From: Acidimicrobiia bacterium
GTDB taxonomy: Bacteria; Actinomycetota; Acidimicrobiia; Acidimicrobiales; Acidimicrobilacustridaceae
Assembly: GCA_018882825.1 (NCBI GenBank)
Contig: VERC01000084.1
Span: 1 to 8,823, forward strand
Reading direction: 5' to 3'
Length of the DNA stretch: 8,823 bases
Part shown: positions 1-5,729 of the stretch, one piece after another
Layout: every line of letters starts with the position of its first letter
How positions within the stretch are numbered: the first letter of the stretch is position 1
The notes under the pieces: generated by a model
Database searches by the model: none
Seen by the model: only the letters and a program-made list of their open reading frames with translations
What the model was told of the DNA's origin: nothing
Program-made: the position numbers and the translations under genes

Positions 1-975
1 GACCACCATGCGCTCGGTGGCGAACAGGTGCTCACCCTCGTGCGCCACGACCATCTCGGGCGGCGCGGCGAGGGCGGTGAGCAATCGGTCGAGGTCGGCC
101 GGGGTCGACACCGAGATCTGACGAGCATCACTCACCGTGCGCTTGGCCATCCCCGTCAGCACGCTGCCCGGGCCCAGTTCGACGAACACGGTCGCACCGT
201 CCTCGCCGAGATTGAGCAGCGTCTGGCGCCAGCGAACCGGGCTGCACAACTGGGCATTGAGCAGTCCCGTCCACTCCGGACCGGTATGGGGACGAGCATC
301 GACGTTGGCGTAGACGGGCAGTTCGGCATCGCGCAGGTCGGCGCCATCGATCGCCGTCCGCAGACGTTCGCGGGCGGGGGCCATGAACGGCGTGTGGAAC
401 GCGCCACTCACCGCCATCGACATGACCTTCTTGCAGCCCAGTTCGCGAGCGACCTCGGCGGCCCGGGCCACATCGTCGGGATCGCCGGCGATCACGACCT
501 GTCCGGGAGCGTTGTAATTGGCCACCCATGCCTCGCCGCCGACACGGGCACAGGCCACCACGACATCGTCGTCGTCGAGCCCGAGCACGGCGGCCATCGT
601 GCCGGTGCGCAGCGTCGTGGCCTCCAGCATCGCCGCGCCGCGTTCGGCGACGAGTGACAGACCCTCCTCGAACGACAGCGCCCCCGAGGCCACCAGCGCC
701 GTGTACTCCCCGAGGCTGTGGCCGGCGGCGGCGGCCGGCTCCACGCCGAGCCGTTCCACCGCATCGAGCACCACGAGGCTGGTGAGGAACGTGGACAGCT
801 GGGCGTTGTCCGTCCGGGTCAGTTCCTCGGCTGCGGTGTGGAGCAGGAGTCCCTCGCAGTCGCGACCGAGGATCGACGACGCCTCGCCGACCAGTTCCCA
901 TGACGGGTGGTCGCGCCACGCCTCGCCCATGCCCGGCTTCTGCGATCCCTGGCCGGGAAAGGTGAACACGATCAT
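1..975 (-). CDS. fabD: Malonyl-CoA:ACP transacylase FabD, C-terminus cut by window edge
   Basis: Cytosolic enzyme that moves malonyl from CoA to acyl carrier protein, supplying type II fatty acid synthesis. Reading from ATG at 975 gives 325 codons without a stop. The N-terminus MIVFTFPGQGSQ is the family signature. The nucleophile motif GHSLGEY places the catalytic serine at residue 87. Arg112 lies in AERGAAM and binds the malonyl carboxylate, His194 in GAFHTPFM is the catalytic histidine, and Gln242 precedes PVRW. ELGPGSVLTGMAKR near residue 266 is the usual C-terminal loop. FabD normally ends near 305-310 residues, but this frame is still open at 325 with a tail, EGEHLFATERMVV, that is not part of the core fold. 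A GGAG lies 13 bases before the ATG, a long spacing. No other fab gene is visible; the rest of any operon would lie off the left edge. Identification is secure; the C-terminal end is unknown. Confidence 0.96.
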   Translation of the reverse strand, partial: MIVFTFPGQGSQKPGMGEAWRDHPSWELVGEASSILGRDCEGLLLHTAAEELTRTDNAQLSTFLTSLVVLDAVERLGVEPAAAAGHSLGEYTALVASGALSFEEGLSLVAERGAAMLEATTLRTGTMAAVLGLDDDDVVVACARVGGEAWVANYNAPGQVVIAGDPDDVARAAEVARELGCKKVMSMAVSGAFHTPFMAPARERLRTAIDGADLRDAELPVYANVDARPHTGPEWTGLLNAQLCSPVRWRQTLLNLGEDGATVFVELGPGSVLTGMAKRTVSDARQISVSTPADLDRLLTALAAPPEMVVAHEGEHLFATERMVV

Positions 976-999
976 GGGGCGGGTGGTTCTCCGGTCGGC

Positions 1000-1011
1000 G
1001 TCCGGCCGGAC
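1000..1011. promoter_or_regulatory. 12-base perfect palindrome in the fabD leader
   Basis: GTCCGGCCGGAC is a perfect palindrome without a spacer, centred about 30 bases upstream of the fabD ATG. Its position between the likely promoter and the start codon would suit a repressor operator. It could also be chance, since GGCC-centred palindromes are frequent in GC-rich DNA. Confidence 0.25.
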
Positions 1012-1032
1012 CGTGATGTCCGACCTGTCGGC

Positions 1033-1051
1033 GACGACCGTAGTGGTCGTC
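1033..1051. promoter_or_regulatory. Inverted repeat overlapping a possible fabD -10 box
   Basis: GACGACC, a 5-base spacer, then GGTCGTC form a perfect 7-base inverted repeat. On the minus strand it contains TACGGT (1042 to 1037), which fits the actinobacterial TANNNT -10 pattern about 60 bases upstream of fabD. I see no convincing -35. It may be an operator over the fabD promoter. Alternatively it may be a terminator hairpin for the tRNA transcript, which ends 45 bases upstream on the same strand, although no U-run follows. Confidence 0.35.
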
Positions 1052-1095
1052 AGGACTTGGACCCGATCCGGGGGAGCCGGGTTACGTCGGATGAG

Positions 1096-1179
1096 TGCGG
1101 CGGGAGGGACTCGAACCCTCAAGCCCCGAAGGGCAGCGGGGTTTGAGCCCGCCCTGTATGCCAGTTCCAGCACCGCCGC
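1096..1179 (-). tRNA. tRNA-Leu, anticodon CAA
   Basis: Read on the minus strand, the gene folds into a full cloverleaf. The acceptor stem is GCGGCGG with CCGCCGC, and the D stem is CTG/CAG. The anticodon stem GCGGG/CCCGC holds the loop CTCAAAC, giving anticodon CAA (bases 1143-1145), which reads UUG. A long variable arm, CCC-TTCG-GGG, marks a class II tRNA (Leu or Ser), and the T arm is GAGGG-TTCGAGT-CCCTC. The discriminator base is A at 1096, as expected for leucine. The CCA end is not encoded; CTC follows. A TAGCAT box (1197 to 1192 on the minus strand) could be its -10, with transcription starting about six bases before the mature 5' end; no clear -35 is seen. The gene lies between fabD and a divergent coiled-coil gene. 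Confidence 0.96.
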
Positions 1180-1222
1180 GGGTGCGGCGCCATGCTACGA
1201 CCTCGCCGAGGGCTCGCCGTCC

Positions 1223-1228
1223 TACACT
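1223..1228 (+). promoter_or_regulatory. Possible -10 box of the coiled-coil gene
   Basis: TACACT fits the TANNNT pattern and would start transcription near 1235, about 30 bases before the chosen ATG at 1267 and 5 bases before the alternative ATG at 1240. I see no -35 match. It faces away from the tRNA promoter candidate at 1192-1197. Confidence 0.3.
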
Positions 1229-1266
1229 CCCGGCTCCTGATGACGGACCCCGGAACGGGTGTGGGT

Positions 1267-1560
1267 ATGAAGCGCAGCAGGGTCGAACGTCGGCTCATCG
1301 AGGTCGGGGCACAGCTGCGCGAGTTGCGCACCGAGCTGGCACTGGCCGACGAGCAGCTGGCGCAACTGGCCGACGAGGCCGAGGACGCACGGTTGCGATC
1401 GCTCGTGTCCGAGACACCCATCGCCGAGAGGGAGCACCGTGAGGCTGCTCGGCACGCCGACGCGATGACCCGACATCGCGATGAGGTCGTCGGCGACATC
1501 TCCCGGCTCGAGCGGCAACAGGACGAGTTGCTCGATCTCCTCAACGACTCGGCCCGCTGA
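1267..1560 (+). CDS. Small charged coiled-coil protein, function unknown
   Basis: A 97-residue protein that I cannot assign a function. It is almost entirely predicted helix rich in Arg, Glu, Leu and Ala, with heptad-like leucine spacing in two stretches: about residues 8-45 (IEVGAQLRELRTELALADEQ) and about 60-97 (ending QQDELLDLLNDSAR). A short break around LVSETPIAERE separates them, so it could form a helical hairpin or an antiparallel dimer. It has no signal peptide, membrane segment or cysteine. I start it at ATG 1267 (MKRSRVERR), preceded by a weak GGAACGGG. An in-frame ATG at 1240 would add nine residues (MTDPGTGVG), and a GTG at 1261 is also possible. The next gene starts 22 bases after its stop, but that gene appears to have its own promoter. 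Codon bias matches the neighbours, which supports a real gene. Confidence 0.75.
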   Translation: MKRSRVERRLIEVGAQLRELRTELALADEQLAQLADEAEDARLRSLVSETPIAEREHREAARHADAMTRHRDEVVGDISRLERQQDELLDLLNDSAR

Positions 1561-1570
1561 GACCCGGCGG

Positions 1571-1576
1571 TACGCT
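1571..1576 (+). promoter_or_regulatory. -10 box placing the ANTAR regulator on a leaderless transcript
   Basis: TACGCT is followed by only six bases (CCGGTC) before the GTG at 1583. A transcript starting about seven bases after the box would begin at or next to the start codon, as in actinobacterial leaderless mRNAs. No Shine-Dalgarno sequence lies upstream of the GTG, and no -35 is recognisable. The coaE start at 7483 has the same geometry. Confidence 0.5.
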
Positions 1577-1582
1577 CCGGTC

Positions 1583-2182
1583 GTGACCACCCGCGTCGTG
1601 ATCGCCGAGGACGAGGCGATCATCCGCCTCGATCTCAAGGAGACCCTCGAGGAGGAGGGGTACGAGGTCGTGGGCGAGACCGGTCGGGGGGACGAGGCCG
1701 TGCGTTTGGTGCGCGCACTCCGACCCGACATCGCCGTCCTCGACGTGAAGATGCCCGGCGTCGACGGACTCACCGCCGCCCGCGACATCACCGCCGAGCG
1801 ACTGTGCGCGGTACTCATCCTCACCGCTTTCAGTCAACGCGAACTGGTGGAGCAGGCCCGCGACGCCGGGGCGTTGGCCTATCTGGTCAAGCCCTTCCAA
1901 CGGTCCGAGCTGGTGCCCGGCATCGAACTGGCCATCGGTCGGTTCCGCGAGATGCAGGCCCTCGTCGATCACAACCTCGAACTCGCCGAGCAACTGGAAA
2001 CGCGCAAGGTCGTGGACCGGGCCAAGGGTCTGCTCATGGATCGTCACGGCCTGTCCGAGGCCGACGCCTACTCCTTCGTGCAGCGGCGAGCCATGAGCGA
2101 TCGCACCACGATGCGGGCCGTAGCCGAGGGGCTCCTCGACGGCTCGATCGAGGTCGACGTCCCGGGGCGGGCCGCACCGTGA
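1583..2182 (+). CDS. pdtaR: PdtaR-like response regulator with ANTAR RNA-binding domain
   Basis: A 199-residue two-domain response regulator. Residues 4-120 are a receiver domain: acidic pair Glu9-Asp10, phosphoacceptor Asp54 in LDVKMPG, switch Thr81 and Lys103 in LVKPF. A helical linker (about 121-140) leads to an ANTAR domain at about 141-187, with RAKGLLM at 146-152, the Ala162-Tyr163 pair and RRAM at 168-171. ANTAR proteins bind paired hairpins in nascent RNA and prevent termination. In Mycobacterium the homologous PdtaR is phosphorylated by the distant kinase PdtaS; no kinase is seen here either. The GTG start follows a -10-like box by six bases. Its TGA overlaps the polA GTG, so polA translation is probably coupled to it. 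Domain assignment is secure. The symbol rests on architecture and the polA-rpsA-coaE neighbourhood; the RNA targets are unknown. Confidence 0.93.
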   Translation: MTTRVVIAEDEAIIRLDLKETLEEEGYEVVGETGRGDEAVRLVRALRPDIAVLDVKMPGVDGLTAARDITAERLCAVLILTAFSQRELVEQARDAGALAYLVKPFQRSELVPGIELAIGRFREMQALVDHNLELAEQLETRKVVDRAKGLLMDRHGLSEADAYSFVQRRAMSDRTTMRAVAEGLLDGSIEVDVPGRAAP

Positions 2183-4866
2183 GCACGCTCATGCTCATCG
2201 ACGGGCACTCCCTGACCTACCGGGCCTTCTTCGCGCTCCCGACCGACATGGCCACGGCCTCGGGACAGGTCACCAACGCCGTGTTCGGGTTCACGTCGAT
2301 GCTGATCAACCTGGTGCGCGATCAACGGCCTGATCACCTCGCCGTGGTGTTCGACCGCTCGGAGCCCACCTTCCGGCACGAGCAACTGGACTCGTACAAG
2401 GGCAACCGCGACGCCACCCCCGATCTGCTCCGCCAGCAGATGGGGATCGTCCGCGAGGTGGTGGAGACACTGGCCGTTCCCGTGCTGGACCTGGCCGGGT
2501 TCGAGGCCGACGACATCATCGCGACGCTGGCCGCCGAGGCCGAACGGCGCGGTGACGACGTCATCATCGTCACCGGCGACCGCGACAGCTACCAGTTGGT
2601 GCGCGACCCCCACGTGCGCGTCCTCTACAACAAACGCGGTGTCTCCGACTACGCCCTGTACGACGAGGCCGGCATCCTCGAACGCACGGGAGTCCGCCCC
2701 GTCGACTACGTCGAGTACGCCGCATTGCGAGGTGATCCCTCCGACAACCTCCCGGGTGTCCCGGGAGTGGGGGAGAAGACGGCGGCCAAACTCGTCAATC
2801 AGTACGGAGGCATCGACGGGATCTACTCCCACCTCGACGAGCTGACCCCGAAATTGCGACAGAACCTCGCCGAGAACGAGGAGCGGGCCCGGATCAACGT
2901 GCGGTTGATGCGACTGCGCGACGACGCGCCCGTCACCGTCGACCCCGATGCACTCGAGGTGGGTCGCTTCGATGTCGATGCCGTCCGGCGTCTGTTCGAC
3001 TTCCTCGAGTTCCGACAGTTGTTCGACCGCCTGGTGGATGCCTGGGGAGTCGACTCGTCGGGAGCGTCGGCGATGGGTGTCACCGTGCTCGAGGCGGAGC
3101 GCACCGACCCGGCCACGCCGGCCGAGGCCGTCGCCGCCGTCACCTCCCTCGCCGCCGGTTCCGGTCCCCTGGCGCTGGAGCCGGCGTGGTCCGGCGCGGA
3201 AGGGCGATCCGCGCTCGACGGAATCGCGCTGGTCGTCGACGCTTCGGCGGGCGAGGTCCTGTGGCTGACGGCGGAACTGCTGGCCGACCGTTCGGTGGGT
3301 GAGGCCGTCGCCGATCTACTGGGCGACGGCGGTCGACCGCTCGTGGCCCATGGGGCCAAGGAGTCGATGCGCGGTCTCGACCGGTTCGGCGTCGATGTGC
3401 GGACGTTGTCGCTCGACACGATGCTGGCCGCCTACCTGCTCGACCCCGCCGAGACCCGCTACGAACTCGGTCAGCTCCTCGAGCGGTGGAGTGATGCTCG
3501 TCTGCCGACCGAAGAGCTCGAGGACGAGGGTCGACTCGATTTCGGTGAGGTCGAGACCTCGGCGCAGGCCCAGCGTGCGGCGCGTCGGGCGCTGGCCGTC
3601 GACGCTCTCGCCGCGCCACTGTCGGAGGCTCTGGCCACCCGAGGGCTCGATCGGCTGAACACCGAGATCGAGGTGCCCCTCGTGCGCGTGCTGGCCCGCA
3701 TGGAGATCCTCGGGATCGGAGTCGAGGCCGACGAACTCCGCCGCCTGCGCGACGACCTCGTCGCCCGGTGCGACGAGTTGCGGGCACTCATCCACGCCGA
3801 TGCCGGCGAGGAGTTCAATGTGAACTCCACGGTCAAACTGCGCGAGGTCCTGTTCGACCGACTCGGGCTCACCCCGCAGAAGAAGACCAAGACCGGGTAC
3901 TCGACCGACGCCGCCACGCTGGAGAAGTTGTTGGGTGAGCATCCGATCATCGAGCACCTCCTCGCCTATCGTGAGGTGGAGAAGTTGCGCTCGACCTACG
4001 GCGAGGGCCTGCTGGCCGAGATCGGCGACGACGGTCGGATCCACGCCACCTTCAACCAGACGGTGGCTCGCACCGGGCGACTCAGTTCCGACCAACCCAA
4101 CCTCCACAACATCCCCGTGCGCAGTGATCTCGGTCGCGCTTTCCGTCGTGCCTTCGTCCCGGCCGACGGATTCGTGTTCCTCATCGCCGACTACAACCAG
4201 ATCGAACTGCGCTGCATCGCCCACCTCGCCGAGGACCCGGGTCTCATCGATGCCTTCGAGTCGGGACAGGACATCCACAACGCCACCGCGGCGCGTGTCT
4301 TCGACGTCGATCCCGGCGCAGTCACGATCGAGCAACGCTCGAAGGCGAAGATGGTCTCGTACGGACTGGCCTACGGAATGGAAGCGTTCGGTCTGGCCCA
4401 ACGGCTGGCCATCCCCGTCGGGGAGGCGCAGACGATCCTCGACGCCTACTTCGAAGCCTTCCCCGCCGTGCGTGCCTACATGGACCGCACGGTCGCCGAG
4501 GCGCGCGAACGCGGCTACACCGAGACGCTGTTCGGTCGACGTCGCCAGATCCCCGAGTTGTCGTCCGACAACTTCCGGATCAGACAGGCCGGTGAACGAC
4601 AGGCCATGAACGCCGGGATCCAGGGGCTGGCCGCCGACATCTTCAAGGTGGCGCTGGTGCGACTCGATGCGGCGTTCGAGATGTCGGGGGGCTCGAGTCG
4701 ACTGGTGCTGCAGGTGCACGACGAGGTCGTGTGCGAGGTGCCGCCCGCCGAGCTCGAATCGGCCACCGGGTTGGTGCTCGACGCCATGACCGGCGCCTTC
4801 GACCTGCGCGTGCCCCTCGACGTCAACCTCTCCTCGGGCGACTCGTGGGCGGCGGCCAAGGGGTGA
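2179..4866 (+). CDS. polA: DNA polymerase I
   Basis: An 895-residue polymerase for gap filling, RNA primer removal and repair. The 5' nuclease domain (about 1-290) keeps its metal ligands and signatures: Asp59 in VFDR, Asp111-Asp112 in FEADD, Asp134 and Asp136 in TGDRD, Asp186 and Asp189 in GDPSDN. The central exonuclease-like domain (about 315-500) is degenerate. Where E. coli has the DxE motif this protein has Glu334-Pro-Ala336, and the next catalytic aspartate is Ser396, so proofreading should be absent, as in Taq and mycobacterial PolA. The polymerase domain has motif A with Asp671 (DYNQIELR), the O-helix with Arg720, Lys724 and Tyr728, and motif C His847-Asp848-Glu849. Tyr rather than Phe at 728 predicts efficient use of dideoxynucleotides. 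The GTG start overlaps the upstream stop as GTGA and gives the expected STLMLIDGHSLTYRAFF N-terminus. Confidence 0.98.
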   Translation: MSTLMLIDGHSLTYRAFFALPTDMATASGQVTNAVFGFTSMLINLVRDQRPDHLAVVFDRSEPTFRHEQLDSYKGNRDATPDLLRQQMGIVREVVETLAVPVLDLAGFEADDIIATLAAEAERRGDDVIIVTGDRDSYQLVRDPHVRVLYNKRGVSDYALYDEAGILERTGVRPVDYVEYAALRGDPSDNLPGVPGVGEKTAAKLVNQYGGIDGIYSHLDELTPKLRQNLAENEERARINVRLMRLRDDAPVTVDPDALEVGRFDVDAVRRLFDFLEFRQLFDRLVDAWGVDSSGASAMGVTVLEAERTDPATPAEAVAAVTSLAAGSGPLALEPAWSGAEGRSALDGIALVVDASAGEVLWLTAELLADRSVGEAVADLLGDGGRPLVAHGAKESMRGLDRFGVDVRTLSLDTMLAAYLLDPAETRYELGQLLERWSDARLPTEELEDEGRLDFGEVETSAQAQRAARRALAVDALAAPLSEALATRGLDRLNTEIEVPLVRVLARMEILGIGVEADELRRLRDDLVARCDELRALIHADAGEEFNVNSTVKLREVLFDRLGLTPQKKTKTGYSTDAATLEKLLGEHPIIEHLLAYREVEKLRSTYGEGLLAEIGDDGRIHATFNQTVARTGRLSSDQPNLHNIPVRSDLGRAFRRAFVPADGFVFLIADYNQIELRCIAHLAEDPGLIDAFESGQDIHNATAARVFDVDPGAVTIEQRSKAKMVSYGLAYGMEAFGLAQRLAIPVGEAQTILDAYFEAFPAVRAYMDRTVAEARERGYTETLFGRRRQIPELSSDNFRIRQAGERQAMNAGIQGLAADIFKVALVRLDAAFEMSGGSSRLVLQVHDEVVCEVPPAELESATGLVLDAMTGAFDLRVPLDVNLSSGDSWAAAKG

Positions 4867-5609
4867 ACCGGGTGGCGACCGGCGAGGGCGGGCACTGGTT
4901 CGAGCAGATCGCCGATGACCTGCGCACCTCCTACCTGCGCTACTCGTTCACGATGGGCACCGACAACGAGGTCGCCTTCCTCGTCGACGCCCTCGGGCTC
5001 CATCCCGGTGACCGGGTGCTCGACGTCGGCTGTGGACCGGGCCGCCACAGTCACGCCCTGGCCCGGGCCGGGATGGTCGTCCATGGCGTCGACATCGCCT
5101 CGGCCTTCGTCGATCTGGCCCGGATCGACGCGCCGCCGGGCGCGACCTTCGAGCGGCTCGACGCCCGACAGATTCCCTTCGACGCCGAGTTCGACGCCGT
5201 GATCTCCCTGTGTCAAGGGGCATTCGGTCTGGCCGGGGGCGCCGGAGCGGAGGGGCCCGATCCCGACGCCGGCGTCCTCGACGGCATGGCCCGGGCCCTG
5301 CGTCCCGGAGGACGTCTGGCCCTTTCCGCCTTCTCCGCCTACTTCCAGGTGCGCCATCTCGAGGAGACCGACGACTTCGACGCCGATGCCGGGGTCAACC
5401 ACGAGGTGGCCGAACTGCGCACCCCCGAAGGGACGACCACCGAGCGAGACCTGTGGACGACGTGTTTCACGCCCCGCGAACTGCGGCTGCTGGCGGCCCG
5501 GACCGGGTTGACGGTGGAGGCGGTCTGGTCGGTCACCCCGGGTGACTACGCCCGTCGTCCACCCGAGGTGGACCGACCCGAGTTCCTCCTGCTCGCTCGT
5601 CGTCCCTGA
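4863..5609 (+). CDS. Class I SAM-dependent methyltransferase, substrate unknown
   Basis: A 248-residue soluble protein with a Rossmann-type SAM-binding core. Motif I is VLDVGCGPG at residues 52-60. The acidic residue that binds the SAM ribose is in VHGVDIA about 20 residues later. A FDAVISLCQGAFGL segment corresponds to motif IV. A late strand/loop, LRPGGRLALSAF, matches the usual post-motif region. The N-terminal part (FEQIADDLRTSYLRYSFTMG) is helical and probably caps the substrate pocket. There is no signal peptide, membrane helix or RNA-binding domain that would reveal the substrate. The GTG at 4863 overlaps the polA TGA as GTGA; a second in-frame GTG at 4872 is possible. Translation is therefore probably coupled to polA. 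I do not know this gene in the same place in mycobacteria. Fold assignment is firm; function is open. Confidence 0.9.
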   Translation: MNRVATGEGGHWFEQIADDLRTSYLRYSFTMGTDNEVAFLVDALGLHPGDRVLDVGCGPGRHSHALARAGMVVHGVDIASAFVDLARIDAPPGATFERLDARQIPFDAEFDAVISLCQGAFGLAGGAGAEGPDPDAGVLDGMARALRPGGRLALSAFSAYFQVRHLEETDDFDADAGVNHEVAELRTPEGTTTERDLWTTCFTPRELRLLAARTGLTVEAVWSVTPGDYARRPPEVDRPEFLLLARRP

Positions 5610-5616
5610 GCGCGGG

Positions 5617-5635
5617 CACCCGATCCCGGCGGGTG
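5617..5635 (+). terminator. Hairpin after the methyltransferase gene, possible terminator
   Basis: CACCCG, a 7-base loop, then CGGGTG form a perfect 6-base stem eight bases after the methyltransferase stop. There is no U-run, as is common for actinobacterial terminators. It would end the regulator-polA-methyltransferase transcript before the rpsA promoter candidate. Confidence 0.4.
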
Positions 5636-5657
5636 GCGGGGCCTGTGGATGGACCGG

Positions 5658-5663
5658 TAGCCT
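5658..5663 (+). promoter_or_regulatory. Possible rpsA -10 box with leader hairpin
   Basis: TAGCCT fits TANNNT and would start transcription near 5670, giving a leader of about 60 bases to the chosen TTG. A small hairpin, CGTGC-CCCG-GCACG (5672-5685), would lie at the very 5' end of this RNA. No -35 match is evident. A ribosomal gene would be expected to have its own strong promoter here. Confidence 0.35.
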
Positions 5664-5729
5664 TCGCCGTTCGTGCCCCGGCACGCTGTCCCATTCCCCG
5701 ACGACCCGTCCGCCCGAAAGAACAGTCCC

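Noticed and set aside
128..919. Long open frame of 263 codons on the minus strand within the fabD region
   Set aside because: It is an Arg/Gly-rich out-of-frame shadow of fabD, whose own frame carries every catalytic motif.
1061..1082. ACCCG/CGGGT inverted repeat just downstream of the tRNA-Leu gene as its terminator
   Set aside because: The stem is only five bases with a 12-base loop and no U-run; too weak to list in GC-rich DNA.
1804..2178. N-terminal extension of the polA frame upstream of 2179
   Set aside because: It overlaps the ANTAR regulator and is Arg-rich noise; the PolA N-terminal signature begins right after GTG 2179.
3316..4719. 467-codon open frame antisense to polA
   Set aside because: It is a product of high GC at third codon positions; it has no recognisable domain and polA is intact on the other strand.
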